DNA of 37,141 nt. Source: Halococcus salifodinae DSM 8989. GTDB lineage: Archaea > Halobacteriota > Halobacteria > Halobacteriales > Halococcaceae. Numbering within the stretch: the first letter of the stretch is position 1; every line of letters starts with the position of its first letter. This document shows, piece after piece, positions 15,476-23,110 of this stretch. The DNA is taken from contig NZ_AOME01000054.1 of the NCBI RefSeq assembly GCF_000336935.1, forward strand, positions 69,628 to 106,768, read 5' to 3'. Under the pieces are notes generated by a model, which was not told the DNA's origin, did no database searches, and worked only from the letters and a program-made list of their open reading frames with translations. Made by a program: the position numbers and the translations under genes.

Positions 15476-16626
15476 GTTCCACCCCCGATGCCCTCGATGA
15501 CGTCATCGCCTTCCAGGTTGCTCGGCAGGTTCAACTCCTCCACGTCGGGGTCGGCGAACCCGCCATCGACGGCGTGTCGCCAGTTGGCGGCGTAGCCGTC
15601 GGCCGGGCCCGGATAGCCGCTCTGTTGCCGGCTCTGGACCTCGCCGGCCGGCGTTGACAGCGAGCGCTCGGTCGGGTTGTTGGTTTTCGTCTCACCCAGC
15701 CCCGACCACTCGGTGTAGTAGCCGAAGCCGTGCAGGCCATTCACAGCCATCACGACGTACTTCAGGATGCCCACGTCGGGCACGAGCGGCGAGAGCAGGT
15801 CGTCGAGACGGTCTATCGCACCGCCATCGACGATGGTCCACAGGCACCGAAGTCGGTCCTCCGGGGAGAGCTGGACGAACGTCCCGCCGGCGGGGAACTT
15901 GCTTCTGTCGCGCTTGATGGCGTCCTCGTTTTCGCCACGGGCGATGAACTCGGCGGCCACGATGTCGAAGACGAGCGTGAACGCCGGTGCGTAGGGGTAG
16001 TTCTGCACCACCTGATGAGTCGTCTCGTTTGCCGTCTCGACGAGCAGTTCGAACGCGGCAGGACCGGACGAGGAGGCAACGTCGTCGGCAAAGGAAATGT
16101 CGTAGCGCTCGACCGGCCCGAACGTGAGTGCCTCTTCGAGCGCATCATCGTCCAGCCCGAGATCCAGATCGAGGAGGTCGAGATCGGCGAGGTTCAACAC
16201 GGCATCGAGCGGCGAGTCGGGACCGAACAGGCCACCGAGGTTGGTCAGGTCGAGCACCGACTCGAACATCTCCAGCGGCATCTCGGCGTCCGATGGACCG
16301 TCGAGCAGTCCTTTCTCGGTGACCATCTCGGCACGGATCTCCTGGAAGTGATTGAAGTCCCAGACGAGGAACTTCTCCAGTTCGACGTCGAGACCGCCTG
16401 GAACGTGTTCCGGTCCGAGTTCGCTCTCCAGCTGTGGCGTGCGAGGCACGATGGCGTCCACGATGGAGCGGTACGTGTCGAGCGTGTGCGGGTCGCTGGG
16501 AACCGAGTCGTTCAAAACGTCCTCTGCCTCTGCGATCGTCGCGCCGGACATGGACAACGCGGCGAGCCCGCCGATGCCCTTCATCACCCCACGTCGTGTA
16601 GCTGCTGTGTCGTTTGTTTCGTTCAT
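15472..16626 (-). CDS. Tat-exported partner subunit of the GMC dehydrogenase
   Basis: A 384-residue protein opening MNETNDTAATRRGVMKG and continuing IGGLAALSMSG, a twin-arginine signal (RRGVMKG plus a short hydrophobic core). It lies directly before and overlapping the GMC gene, the usual position of the gluconate 2-dehydrogenase subunit 3-like partner. The mature part is acidic and mostly helical, with a leucine/aspartate-rich stretch (LADLDLLDLDLGLDDD) near residue 155. It is longer than bacterial subunit 3 proteins (roughly 200 residues). The start at 16626 fits the Tat motif. An in-frame ATG at 16671 overlaps the TATA box and is rejected. Role as export chaperone/anchor is inferred from context. 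Confidence 0.75.
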   Translation of the reverse strand: MNETNDTAATRRGVMKGIGGLAALSMSGATIAEAEDVLNDSVPSDPHTLDTYRSIVDAIVPRTPQLESELGPEHVPGGLDVELEKFLVWDFNHFQEIRAEMVTEKGLLDGPSDAEMPLEMFESVLDLTNLGGLFGPDSPLDAVLNLADLDLLDLDLGLDDDALEEALTFGPVERYDISFADDVASSSGPAAFELLVETANETTHQVVQNYPYAPAFTLVFDIVAAEFIARGENEDAIKRDRSKFPAGGTFVQLSPEDRLRCLWTIVDGGAIDRLDDLLSPLVPDVGILKYVVMAVNGLHGFGYYTEWSGLGETKTNNPTERSLSTPAGEVQSRQQSGYPGPADGYAANWRHAVDGGFADPDVEELNLPSNLEGDDVIEGIGGGT

Positions 16627-16670
16627 TATCGATCGTGTGTTCTTCTCCAGTTCCGGTGATGGTAGCCCCA

Positions 16671-16678
16671 TAGATAAG
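16671..16678 (-). promoter_or_regulatory. TATA box of the Tat/GMC operon
   Basis: Minus-strand CTTATCTA centred about 49 nt before the ATG at 16626. It predicts a start near 16649 and a short leader of about 22 nt. Confidence 0.5.
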
Positions 16679-16898
16679 ATTTTTGTTGATTATTCTAGTA
16701 CGTTCGATCTGGTTCCGAGGTGAACCGATTTGAAGACGATAAAAGTCGTCTACGTAGTGCGTTTTCGCCAGAAAAAGTCGTCAGAATATAGAAGGAAATT
16801 ATCACGAGCTACGACGTGCTAAACGTCCGAAACAAAAATATTCAGTCACATCAGATATGAGTATTTTAGTCAAATTTGTCTAATCATCACGCCATAAA

Positions 16899-16919
16899 CT
16901 GTCCGGTATTACCGAACAG
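16899..16919. promoter_or_regulatory. Palindromic operator 1 (upstream of IclR gene)
   Basis: TGTCCGGTATTACCGAACA (16900-16918), an imperfect palindrome directly after a TATA-like CATAAAC and about 30 nt before the IclR start. It matches the site at 17752-17770 in 17 of 19 positions. The position over the promoter start region suits autorepression. Confidence 0.7.
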
Positions 16920-16949
16920 ACTAAGCGGGAACGGAGCCTGACATTCTCC

Positions 16950-17720
16950 GTGACATCCCATCCCGTCGCAGCGGTCAAGCTCTCTCACGACGTCATCGAG
17001 CTACTCGTCGACCGAGGAAGGGCCGGGGTGACCGAGGTCGCCACGGCGCTCGACGTTCCCAAGAGTACGGCTCATGATCACCTCCGGACGCTAGAGCAAG
17101 TCGGAGACGTGGTCAACGAGGGTGGAACGTACCGACTGAGCATGCAGTTCCTCCACGTGGGTGAGATCGCCCGCAACCACCACGATCTGTTCGTTCAGGG
17201 CCGCGAGGAGACGCTCGGCCTGTTCGAGACCACTGACGAGCGACACCACGTCCAGCTGGTCACGGTAGAACACGGCCGCTGTGCGCTGTTGCTGGCGTCG
17301 CGCTGGCAGCGAGAGACCCTTTCCCAGCAGGCGACGACGTATCCGCGTCACGCCCACCTCCACACGAACGCACCGGGAAAAGCGATCTTCGCACATCTCG
17401 ACGAGGAGAAAGTCGAACACGTCCTCGCCGAACACGGGCTTCCGCCGCGAACGCCCGCCACGATCACCGACGAGACCGACCTCGCCACCGAGCTGGCGCG
17501 GATCCGCGAGGACGGCTACGCCGTCGACGACGGGGAGCTGATCGCGGGCATGACGGGCATCGCCGCACCGATCGTCACCGACACCGAGGTCCACGGTTCC
17601 ATCGCGGTCTACAGCACCACCGACCAGTTCGCGACCGATCCACGGGACTCCGCACTCGTCGATACGGTGCGAGAGTCTGCCGACGAGATACGGGCGAACC
17701 TCATCTTCGCCCAGAAGTGA
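16950..17720 (+). CDS. IclR family transcriptional regulator
   Basis: A 256-residue regulator. The N-terminal winged HTH spans about residues 8-65 (VIELLVDRGRAGVTEVATAL, then DVPKSTAHDHLRTLEQVGDV). The C-terminal IclR effector domain is recognisable from LHTNAPGKAIFAHLDEEKVE, TITDETDLATELARIREDGY and the small-molecule pocket region AGMTGIAAPIV. It sits between the divergent GMC/Tat operon and the AMP-ligase gene, with near-identical palindromes before and after it, so it likely controls all three in response to a catabolite. The GTG start gives MTSHPVAAVKLS, a usual IclR beginning. The effector is unknown. Confidence 0.9.
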   Translation: MTSHPVAAVKLSHDVIELLVDRGRAGVTEVATALDVPKSTAHDHLRTLEQVGDVVNEGGTYRLSMQFLHVGEIARNHHDLFVQGREETLGLFETTDERHHVQLVTVEHGRCALLLASRWQRETLSQQATTYPRHAHLHTNAPGKAIFAHLDEEKVEHVLAEHGLPPRTPATITDETDLATELARIREDGYAVDDGELIAGMTGIAAPIVTDTEVHGSIAVYSTTDQFATDPRDSALVDTVRESADEIRANLIFAQK

Positions 17721-17751
17721 GGGTCGGCTCGGAACGTTCTCGTGACTCGTC

Positions 17752-17770
17752 TGTCCGGTATTGCCGGACA
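17752..17770. promoter_or_regulatory. Palindromic operator 2 (upstream of AMP-ligase gene)
   Basis: TGTCCGGTATTGCCGGACA, a perfect 7-bp inverted repeat (TGTCCGG/CCGGACA) around TATTG. It lies between the IclR stop and the ligase, about 45-60 bp upstream of the ligase TATA-like GATATAG (17813-17819). That spacing suits an activator site or an upstream silencer rather than simple promoter blocking. Confidence 0.75.
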
Positions 17771-17888
17771 AAAATCGACGATCGGTAGCACCGTTCTGTC
17801 TTGCTGACACAGGATATAGTTGTGGGTTGTGTTACGTATCAACGAATGCGCGAAAAACATTTGCCAACACGTACCAAACAGAAGGAAC

Positions 17889-19364
17889 GTGAACTTCGCC
17901 AACTACGCCGACGCCGCGGCGCGGAACGCGCCGGAGGCGTTGGCGGTCGGCGACCGGACCCGATCGCTCACGTTTCGGGAGCTCTCCGAGCGATCGGATC
18001 GCGTCGCCGATGCGCTGGAGCGACGCGGCGTCGAAACCGACGACCGGGTGGCGGTCGATATGCCGAACGGCGTGGCGTTCGTCTGTGCCTATCTCGGCGC
18101 GATGAAATGCGGGACCGTCCCGGTACCGGTCAACACGCGGTTCACCGACCAGCAGACCCGGTACGTACTGTCCGACAGCGACGCGGTCGGCGTCGTCACC
18201 GCCGATCGTCGGACCGCGGATCGCGAAGGCGAACCGACGACCCACGCTTACGCCGATCTCCTCGACAGGGGGGCGTCGGAGTACGACGTGACGCCCCGGC
18301 GCTCCGAGGAACTGGCCGAATTGCTGTACACGAGCGGAACGACCGGCGCACCGAAGGGCGTCTATCACACCCACGGCAACCTCGACGCGAACGCCAACGG
18401 CTTCATCAACTACAACGAGTGGAGCCGTGAGGACGTGGCGTTGACGGTGTGTCCCTGTTTTCACGTGACCGGGCTCAACGTCACCACGACGCCGTTCATC
18501 GCCCTAGAGGCCGAAAATCACCTACTCGAAGCATGGGACATCGAGGCCGCGCTGGCCGCGATCGAGCGCTACGGCGTCACCTACACCTTTCTGATTCCGA
18601 CGATGGTCGTCGAGCTCCTCGATTACGAGGGACTCGACGGGTACGACGTCTCTAGTCTACAGGCGCTCGGCGTCGGTGGTTCACCGATGCCGAAAGAGCG
18701 AATCGACGAAGTCGAACGAGCACTGGACTGTACGCTGCTCGAAGGGTACGGCATGACCGAGACGACGCCACTGTCGGCGTTCAACCATCCCGGATCGGCG
18801 GGGCGCAAGCCAGGCAGCGTCGGCCGGCCGGCAACCGAAGCGGTCGCCCTCCGTATCGAGGACCCACGAACCGGCGATGCGGTCGAACGTGGCGCACGCG
18901 GGGAGTTGCTCTGGCGCGGCGATACGGTCACTCCCCGGTACAACAAGCGTCAGGTCACCGAGAACAACTTCGTCGAACGCGACGGAGAGCGGTGGCTCGC
19001 ATCCGGTGATATCGGGTGGATGGACGAGGACGGGTTCCTGTTCGTCGTCGACCGGATCGAGGACATGTTCACGACGGGATGTGGGGACGTTTCGCCGCGC
19101 GAGATCGAGGAAGTGATCTACGAGATCGACCCCGTCCAGAAGGTCGCGATCATCGATACGGTGGACGATGTCCGCGGGGCGTCGGTGACGACGGTCGTCA
19201 AGCGTCGCAGCGAGGGGTCGGTGTCGGCGGCCGAGATCAAGCGCGCCTGCGAGCGGGAACTGGAGAGCCACGAGGTTCCCGATCGGGTGGAGTTCGTCGA
19301 CGAGTTTCCACTCACTGCGACCGGGAAGATCGATAGAGGGGATCTCCGGGACCGATTCGGGTAG
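17889..19364 (+). CDS. Acyl-CoA synthetase / AMP-dependent ligase
   Basis: An ANL-superfamily enzyme of about 491 residues that activates a carboxylic acid with ATP, probably to a CoA thioester. Motifs in order are the phosphate-binding loop LLYTSGTTGAPKGVYHTH, then EGYGMTETTPLSAF, SGDIGWMDEDGFLFVVDR and the C-terminal catalytic lysine in PLTATGKIDRGDL. The hinge region reads DRIEDMFTTGCGDVSPREIE, where many acyl-CoA synthetases have a GGENV-type sequence. The GTG at 17889 (VNFANYADAAARNAP) is chosen because homology begins there and AGAAGGAA lies just upstream. The 23 codons before it are Cys/Asn-rich and unlike the family. Association with the IclR gene and GMC operon suggests a catabolic acid substrate, identity unknown. 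Confidence 0.87.
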   Translation: MNFANYADAAARNAPEALAVGDRTRSLTFRELSERSDRVADALERRGVETDDRVAVDMPNGVAFVCAYLGAMKCGTVPVPVNTRFTDQQTRYVLSDSDAVGVVTADRRTADREGEPTTHAYADLLDRGASEYDVTPRRSEELAELLYTSGTTGAPKGVYHTHGNLDANANGFINYNEWSREDVALTVCPCFHVTGLNVTTTPFIALEAENHLLEAWDIEAALAAIERYGVTYTFLIPTMVVELLDYEGLDGYDVSSLQALGVGGSPMPKERIDEVERALDCTLLEGYGMTETTPLSAFNHPGSAGRKPGSVGRPATEAVALRIEDPRTGDAVERGARGELLWRGDTVTPRYNKRQVTENNFVERDGERWLASGDIGWMDEDGFLFVVDRIEDMFTTGCGDVSPREIEEVIYEIDPVQKVAIIDTVDDVRGASVTTVVKRRSEGSVSAAEIKRACERELESHEVPDRVEFVDEFPLTATGKIDRGDLRDRFG

Positions 19365-19384
19365 CTCGCCTGGCGACGACCGGT

Positions 19385-20065
19385 TCACACGAAGGTCAGT
19401 ACGTGTCCGTTCGGATCCCGAACCCGGATCCCCTCGTCGGTGGGCTCCACGGCTGAAACTCGATCCTCGACCCGTTCGAGTGTCGTCTCGGGGTCGTCGA
19501 CGCCGAGTCCCAAGTCGACGTGGACGCCACCGCGCGCGTCGGCGATGCCCAACTGGGGTTCCCAGAGTTCGAGAGCGAACGGGCCGGCATCGAGTCGGAC
19601 CCGCCGGCGCTCGCCCCCACGATCGACTGGCTCCATCCCGAGCGCGGTGTAGAACGCCTCGGCACGGTCGAGATCCGCGACTTCGAGAACGACTTCGAAC
19701 ACCCCGAGTACCCCTGTGCCCGCCGCCTCGGTCTCGCCGAGTTCGACGCAGTTCCCCTCGGTGTCATAGAAGTACAGCGAGCGCGCGCTCCCGAACGTGT
19801 GTTCGTCGAGATCGAACGTTTCGGCGAGTCGGTCGTACCACGCGTCGTACTCGGCGGCAGGGATCGAGAGCGCGTAGTGGGTGTGGAGGCCGCCGCGCGG
19901 TAGAGCCGCAGGCCGGCGGAGCACGAAGTCAGTGTCGCCGACGGCGAGCGCGATCTCGTCGTCGCGCTCCACGACAGTATCGAGATCGAGGTGATCACGA
20001 TAGAACGCGCTCGCGCGATCGAGGTATTTGACTTCGAGCGCGAGCCACTCGATGGTCGTGATCAT
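19385..20065 (-). CDS. Two-domain VOC (glyoxalase/dioxygenase-like) protein
   Basis: A 226-residue protein with two vicinal-oxygen-chelate domains. The first (about 5-115) has WLALEVKYLDRASAFYRDHL and ends SLYFYDTEGNCVELGE. The second (about 122-226) has FEVVLEVADLDRAEAFYTAL and ends RVRDPNGHVLTFV. Metal ligands typical of extradiol dioxygenases are only partly visible (HTHYALSI in the first domain, HVDLGL in the second, Glu in CVELGE). It is convergent with the ligase gene, 20 nt away. The ATG at 20065 is about 27 nt from a TATA box, so leaderless. Activity cannot be set: dioxygenase, glyoxalase or resistance protein are all possible. Confidence 0.82.
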   Translation of the reverse strand: MITTIEWLALEVKYLDRASAFYRDHLDLDTVVERDDEIALAVGDTDFVLRRPAALPRGGLHTHYALSIPAAEYDAWYDRLAETFDLDEHTFGSARSLYFYDTEGNCVELGETEAAGTGVLGVFEVVLEVADLDRAEAFYTALGMEPVDRGGERRRVRLDAGPFALELWEPQLGIADARGGVHVDLGLGVDDPETTLERVEDRVSAVEPTDEGIRVRDPNGHVLTFV

Positions 20066-20087
20066 GCGGGGCGAACGGTCCGGGATG

Positions 20088-20095
20088 ACATAAAC
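20088..20095 (-). promoter_or_regulatory. TATA box of the VOC gene (possibly bidirectional)
   Basis: Minus-strand GTTTATGT centred about 27 nt before the VOC ATG. The same AT patch read rightward (ACATAAAC) lies about 26 nt before an ATG at 20117 that opens an 11-codon mini-ORF whose TGA overlaps an in-frame ATG of the next gene. Confidence 0.5.
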
Positions 20096-20142
20096 GTCCC
20101 ACCCACCGACGCTCTCATGCGCCACGGGTTCCAAGCGGGTCC

Positions 20143-20820
20143 ATGTCGATGAAAGGCTCCGGCCGGGCGGAGTACGAAGAGATCGACCGCTTCGACGGCG
20201 GCGTCGGCTGGATCGCCTACCCCGACGAACGAATGCAGCGTGCGAGCCACGCGCTCGCGACCGACGATGGCGTCTGGCTCGTCGATCCGGTCGATGCGGC
20301 CGGTCTCGACGACCTCCTCGCGGAGTTCGGGACGGTTGCGGGCGTCGTGATCCTGCTCGATCGCCACAAACGCGACGCCGCGAAGCTCGCGCGACGCCAC
20401 GACGTGTCGGTTCACGTCCCGTCGTGGATGACCGGGGTCGAATCGGATATCGATGCACCCGTCGAGCGGTTTTCGAGCCAGCTCGGCGACTCGGGCTATC
20501 GGCTCCGGAAAGTTTCGACGCCGCTGTGGCAGGAGGCGGCGCTGTATCACGCCGACGAGGGGACGCTCGTGGTTTCGGAAGCGCTCGGTACTGCGGAGTA
20601 CGTCCGGACTGACACCGAGCGGCTCGGTGTCCACCCAGCGCTACGACTACTCCCGCCGCGGCGGTCGTTTCGGGGGTTCGCGCCCGATCGTGTTCTCGTC
20701 GGTCACGGCGCTGGGGTCCACGAGGACGCGAGCCGGGCGCTCTCGACGGCACTCGACGGTTCGCGGCGGCGTGCACCGTCGCTGTACGCCAAGACTGCGC
20801 GGCTGTTCCTCTCGGGGTAA
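20143..20820 (+). CDS. Unrecognised protein, possibly degenerate metallo-beta-lactamase fold
   Basis: A 225-residue protein I cannot assign firmly. The pattern GGVGWIAYPDE, then ALATDDGVWLVDPVDAAGLD, VAGVVILLDRHKRDAAKLAR and APDRVLVGHGAGVHEDASRA resembles the strand order of a metallo-beta-lactamase fold. The metal motif (HxHxDH) would be degenerate (DRHKRDA), so hydrolase activity is doubtful. The start may be ATG 20143 or the in-frame ATG 20149; the latter overlaps the TGA of an 11-codon mini-ORF beginning at 20117. The next gene starts 12 nt downstream, so the two are likely cotranscribed. Confidence 0.65.
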   Translation: MSMKGSGRAEYEEIDRFDGGVGWIAYPDERMQRASHALATDDGVWLVDPVDAAGLDDLLAEFGTVAGVVILLDRHKRDAAKLARRHDVSVHVPSWMTGVESDIDAPVERFSSQLGDSGYRLRKVSTPLWQEAALYHADEGTLVVSEALGTAEYVRTDTERLGVHPALRLLPPRRSFRGFAPDRVLVGHGAGVHEDASRALSTALDGSRRRAPSLYAKTARLFLSG

Positions 20821-20832
20821 GGTATCAAGATC

Positions 20833-21291
20833 ATGTCGCACGCCGATCGACCCGACGACGTGGTGTACGCGACTCACGGGCTCGTCGAGGCACTGCTGAG
20901 CTTCGCGCGCGAGGCCGAGCCGGAATCGGTAACGATCGGGCTTGCGGTCACGCCAGCCGACGATCTCGAAGGCGAGGAGCGGTCCGCGACCGAACCGGAA
21001 CTCCCGCCCGAGACGCCCGTGTTCACGCATTTCTACTTCCCGGAAGCGGGCGGGTCGGTATCAGCAGTGTTCGGGATGGATCTCGGCACGCCCGCGGGCC
21101 AAACCCAGGGGCGGTTCGTCTCGCATCCGCAGGGGAGCCTCGAACTCACCCGAACCGACGACCTCCACGGAGTGGTGTTCGTCGCGGTGCCGCCGTGGGA
21201 GGCCGACTCGCTCGCGGTGTTTTCGCGCGTCGGCACGCGAAAGCCGCTCGAACGCCTCGCCGGCGCGCCGCCCGCGGAGTTCCCCGAGTGA
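20833..21291 (+). CDS. Unknown acidic haloarchaeal protein
   Basis: A 152-residue acidic protein with no signal peptide or membrane segment. It starts MSHADRPDDVVYATHGLVEA and has beta-rich stretches VTIGLAVTPADDLEG, TPVFTHFYFPEAGGSVSAVF and LHGVVFVAVPPWEADSLAVF. I do not recognise the family. It follows the previous gene by 12 nt and ends one base before the convergent regulator gene. A role linked to its operon partner is likely, but nothing in the sequence says what. Confidence 0.65.
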   Translation: MSHADRPDDVVYATHGLVEALLSFAREAEPESVTIGLAVTPADDLEGEERSATEPELPPETPVFTHFYFPEAGGSVSAVFGMDLGTPAGQTQGRFVSHPQGSLELTRTDDLHGVVFVAVPPWEADSLAVFSRVGTRKPLERLAGAPPAEFPE

Positions 21292-21501
21292 CTACTGGAG
21301 GTAGCCGAGATCCTGGAGCTGTTTGGCGATCTCGTCGAACTGAGCTTCAGTAAGCTCGCCCTGTTTCTGGTGTTGGATCACGATGCTCCGAAGTAAGAAT
21401 CGCACGAGGTCGCTGGTCGACTGGAAGCTCGTCCCCTCGATGGTCTCCTCGACCCGATCGGCGAGATCCTTCGGGATCGAGACGGTGGTGTAGTCGGTCA
21501 C
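21292..21501 (-). CDS. Ribbon-helix-helix (CopG-like) regulator
   Basis: A 69-residue protein with the MetJ/CopG layout. The DNA-contacting strand is DYTTVSIPKDLADRVEE, followed by helix, turn and helix (TSFQSTSDLVRFLLRSIVIQ). A short charged tail (GELTEAQFDEIAKQLQDLGY) has the look of a dimer-stabilising helix found in many haloarchaeal RHH proteins. The start is GTG. No toxin partner lies next to it, so it is more likely a transcription factor than an antitoxin. Targets unknown. Confidence 0.82.
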   Translation of the reverse strand: MTDYTTVSIPKDLADRVEETIEGTSFQSTSDLVRFLLRSIVIQHQKQGELTEAQFDEIAKQLQDLGYLQ

Positions 21502-21579
21502 GGCGAGGAAAGGCGACCGCGGGGGATAGTCGTTGGGTTGGGACGCAGGACTTTCGTCGCTCGACCGGTATGGCCGGGT

Positions 21580-21900
21580 ATGGCCGCACGACCGCCACAG
21601 GACGATGCCGAGGAGCCCGACACTCTCGCGTTCGGGATCGCCGCGCTCGACGACCGGCTCGATCGTGCCGATCTCGCCTTTCCCGCCGATGAGAGCGAGA
21701 TCGTCCGAGCGCTCGACGATCCCGACGTGCCGTACGATCCATCCGGCCGCTCGATGGCGCTCTCCGCGGCGCTTGAGCAGGTCACTCAGGATCGCTTCGA
21801 CTCCGAGGACGAACTACTCGACGCGCTCCATCCCGTCTTCGAGGAACGCCGTCAGTCCGGCCCCTCGGGACTCCTCGAACGGCTCCGATCGCTGTTTTAG
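21580..21900 (+). CDS. Small acidic protein of unknown function
   Basis: About 106 residues starting MAARPPQDDAEEPDTLAFG. The core RADLAFPADESEIVRALDDP and the later SEDELLDALHPVFEERRQSG recall DUF2795/DUF5789-type small proteins, but I am not certain. The in-frame ATG at 21538 would add 14 basic/aromatic residues and is less likely. The 3' end overlaps the convergent glycosyltransferase gene by 4 nt. Confidence 0.6.
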   Translation: MAARPPQDDAEEPDTLAFGIAALDDRLDRADLAFPADESEIVRALDDPDVPYDPSGRSMALSAALEQVTQDRFDSEDELLDALHPVFEERRQSGPSGLLERLRSLF

Positions 21901-23048
21901 TCGGTCGGCTGCTCACCGTCCGTTTCCGGCTCGACGGCCTCGCTCTCGCCACCGTCGTTTCGTGCTCGGCGTTTCCGGTGATGTTCGTCCCCCGATTCGC
22001 CACGTTCGGTGACTAGCGGACGGCCGGAACCCGACTCGGTGGTGGGACCGCTGTCGTTGTCGTCGTCATCGGCCTTCGACTGTGTGGGCGGTGCTGGCGA
22101 CGGTGGACGGTCGGCACGACGGCGACCGACGAGCTCCTCGAACCGCCGAGTCTGCTCGCGGTTGATCGCGAGGATCATGTCCGAGAGCACACCGAACATC
22201 ACCAGCTGGACGCCGACGATGATCGCGAAGGCCGACGCGACCGCGAGCACCTCGTGGGAGATCCCGAGCGTGACCCACTCGATGGCGACGTACGCGGCCA
22301 CGACGGCTCCGACGAGCCCCGCGAGACCGCCCGCACTGCCGAAATAAAAGAGCGGGTTGTTGGTCTTCGCGAGCCGGTAGAGCGTCAAGAGGATCTTCCC
22401 GCCGTCGCGAACGGGTCTGAGGTTGGTTTCCGAGCCGTCGGGGCGCGCCCGGTACCGGATCGGGACCACCGTGGTCGCGATTCCACGCTTGACACACTCG
22501 ACGGCGAGCTCGGTCTCGATACCGAACCCCTCCGAGGCGGGGTTACACCGCTCGAAGGAGGCGGTCGTGAACGCACGATAGCCGCTCAGGATGTCGCCGA
22601 GATCGCGGCCGTGGATGTACTGGAACGCACGGTTGATCAGCCGGTTGCCGACGCCGTTGAGCCGGGTCATCGCGCCGTCGGCCATGTCGGCGTACCGATC
22701 GCCGATGACGTGTTCGGCTTCCCCGCTCAGCAGGGGTTCGAGCAGCGCGTCGGCGTCTTCCGGCCGATAGGTGCCGTCGCCGTCGAGCAGAAGGACGTAC
22801 GGTGCGTCCGCGCGGGCGACCCCTTCTCGGACCGCTTGGCCTTTGCCAGCGCCGCGGCCACGACCTGACTGAGTGAGGACGCGCGCGCCGTGCTCGCGAG
22901 CGATCTCCTGTGTTCCGTCGGTCGAGTGGCCGTCGACGACGAGCACGTTCGAGAAACCGCGATCACGGAACGCTGCGATGACGTCGCCGATGGTCGCGGC
23001 TTCCTCGTATGTCGGGAGCAACACACAGACCTCGCCGCGATCGACCAT
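21897..23048 (-). CDS. aglJ: AglJ-like dolichyl-phosphate glycosyltransferase
   Basis: A GT2-family (GT-A fold) enzyme that in haloarchaea loads the first sugar of the S-layer N-glycan onto dolichol phosphate. The catalytic domain (about 1-225) has CVLLPTYEEAATIGDVIAAF, VVDGHSTDGTQEIA, GRGAGKGQAVREGVARADAP, the metal-binding LLLDGDGTYRPEDAD and GIETELAVECVKRG. Two hydrophobic helices follow (GSAGGLAGLVGAVVAAYVAI and VLAVASAFAIIVGVQLVMFG), anchoring it to the membrane. The last 75 or so residues are an acidic, low-complexity tail. The start at 23048 is chosen by homology; 26 basic upstream codons are open in frame. No other agl genes are nearby. AglJ versus a paralogous GT2 is not settled. Confidence 0.78.
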   Translation of the reverse strand: MVDRGEVCVLLPTYEEAATIGDVIAAFRDRGFSNVLVVDGHSTDGTQEIAREHGARVLTQSGRGRGAGKGQAVREGVARADAPYVLLLDGDGTYRPEDADALLEPLLSGEAEHVIGDRYADMADGAMTRLNGVGNRLINRAFQYIHGRDLGDILSGYRAFTTASFERCNPASEGFGIETELAVECVKRGIATTVVPIRYRARPDGSETNLRPVRDGGKILLTLYRLAKTNNPLFYFGSAGGLAGLVGAVVAAYVAIEWVTLGISHEVLAVASAFAIIVGVQLVMFGVLSDMILAINREQTRRFEELVGRRRADRPPSPAPPTQSKADDDDNDSGPTTESGSGRPLVTERGESGDEHHRKRRARNDGGESEAVEPETDGEQPTD

Positions 23049-23110
23049 TTTCCGGGGTTCGGCGGCGCGCGCGCAAAAGCCTTTGTTACCGCTCCCGATC
23101 GGTGGTCGCT

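Larger units (their letters stand above)
16627..16949. other. AT-rich divergent control region, GMC pair / IclR gene
   Basis: About 320 nt, much richer in A and T than its surroundings. It contains the leftward TATA box (16671-16678), a weak 6-bp inverted repeat near 16733-16750 (AGACGA/TCGTCT), the rightward TATA-like CATAAAC (about 16892-16898) and the palindromic operator at 16899-16919. No coding capacity was seen. Confidence 0.6.

Noticed and set aside
16733-16750. Inverted repeat AGACGA/TCGTCT as an operator
   Set aside because: Arms are only 6 bp with a 6-nt AT-rich centre and no second copy; too weak beside the 19-bp IclR-type sites.
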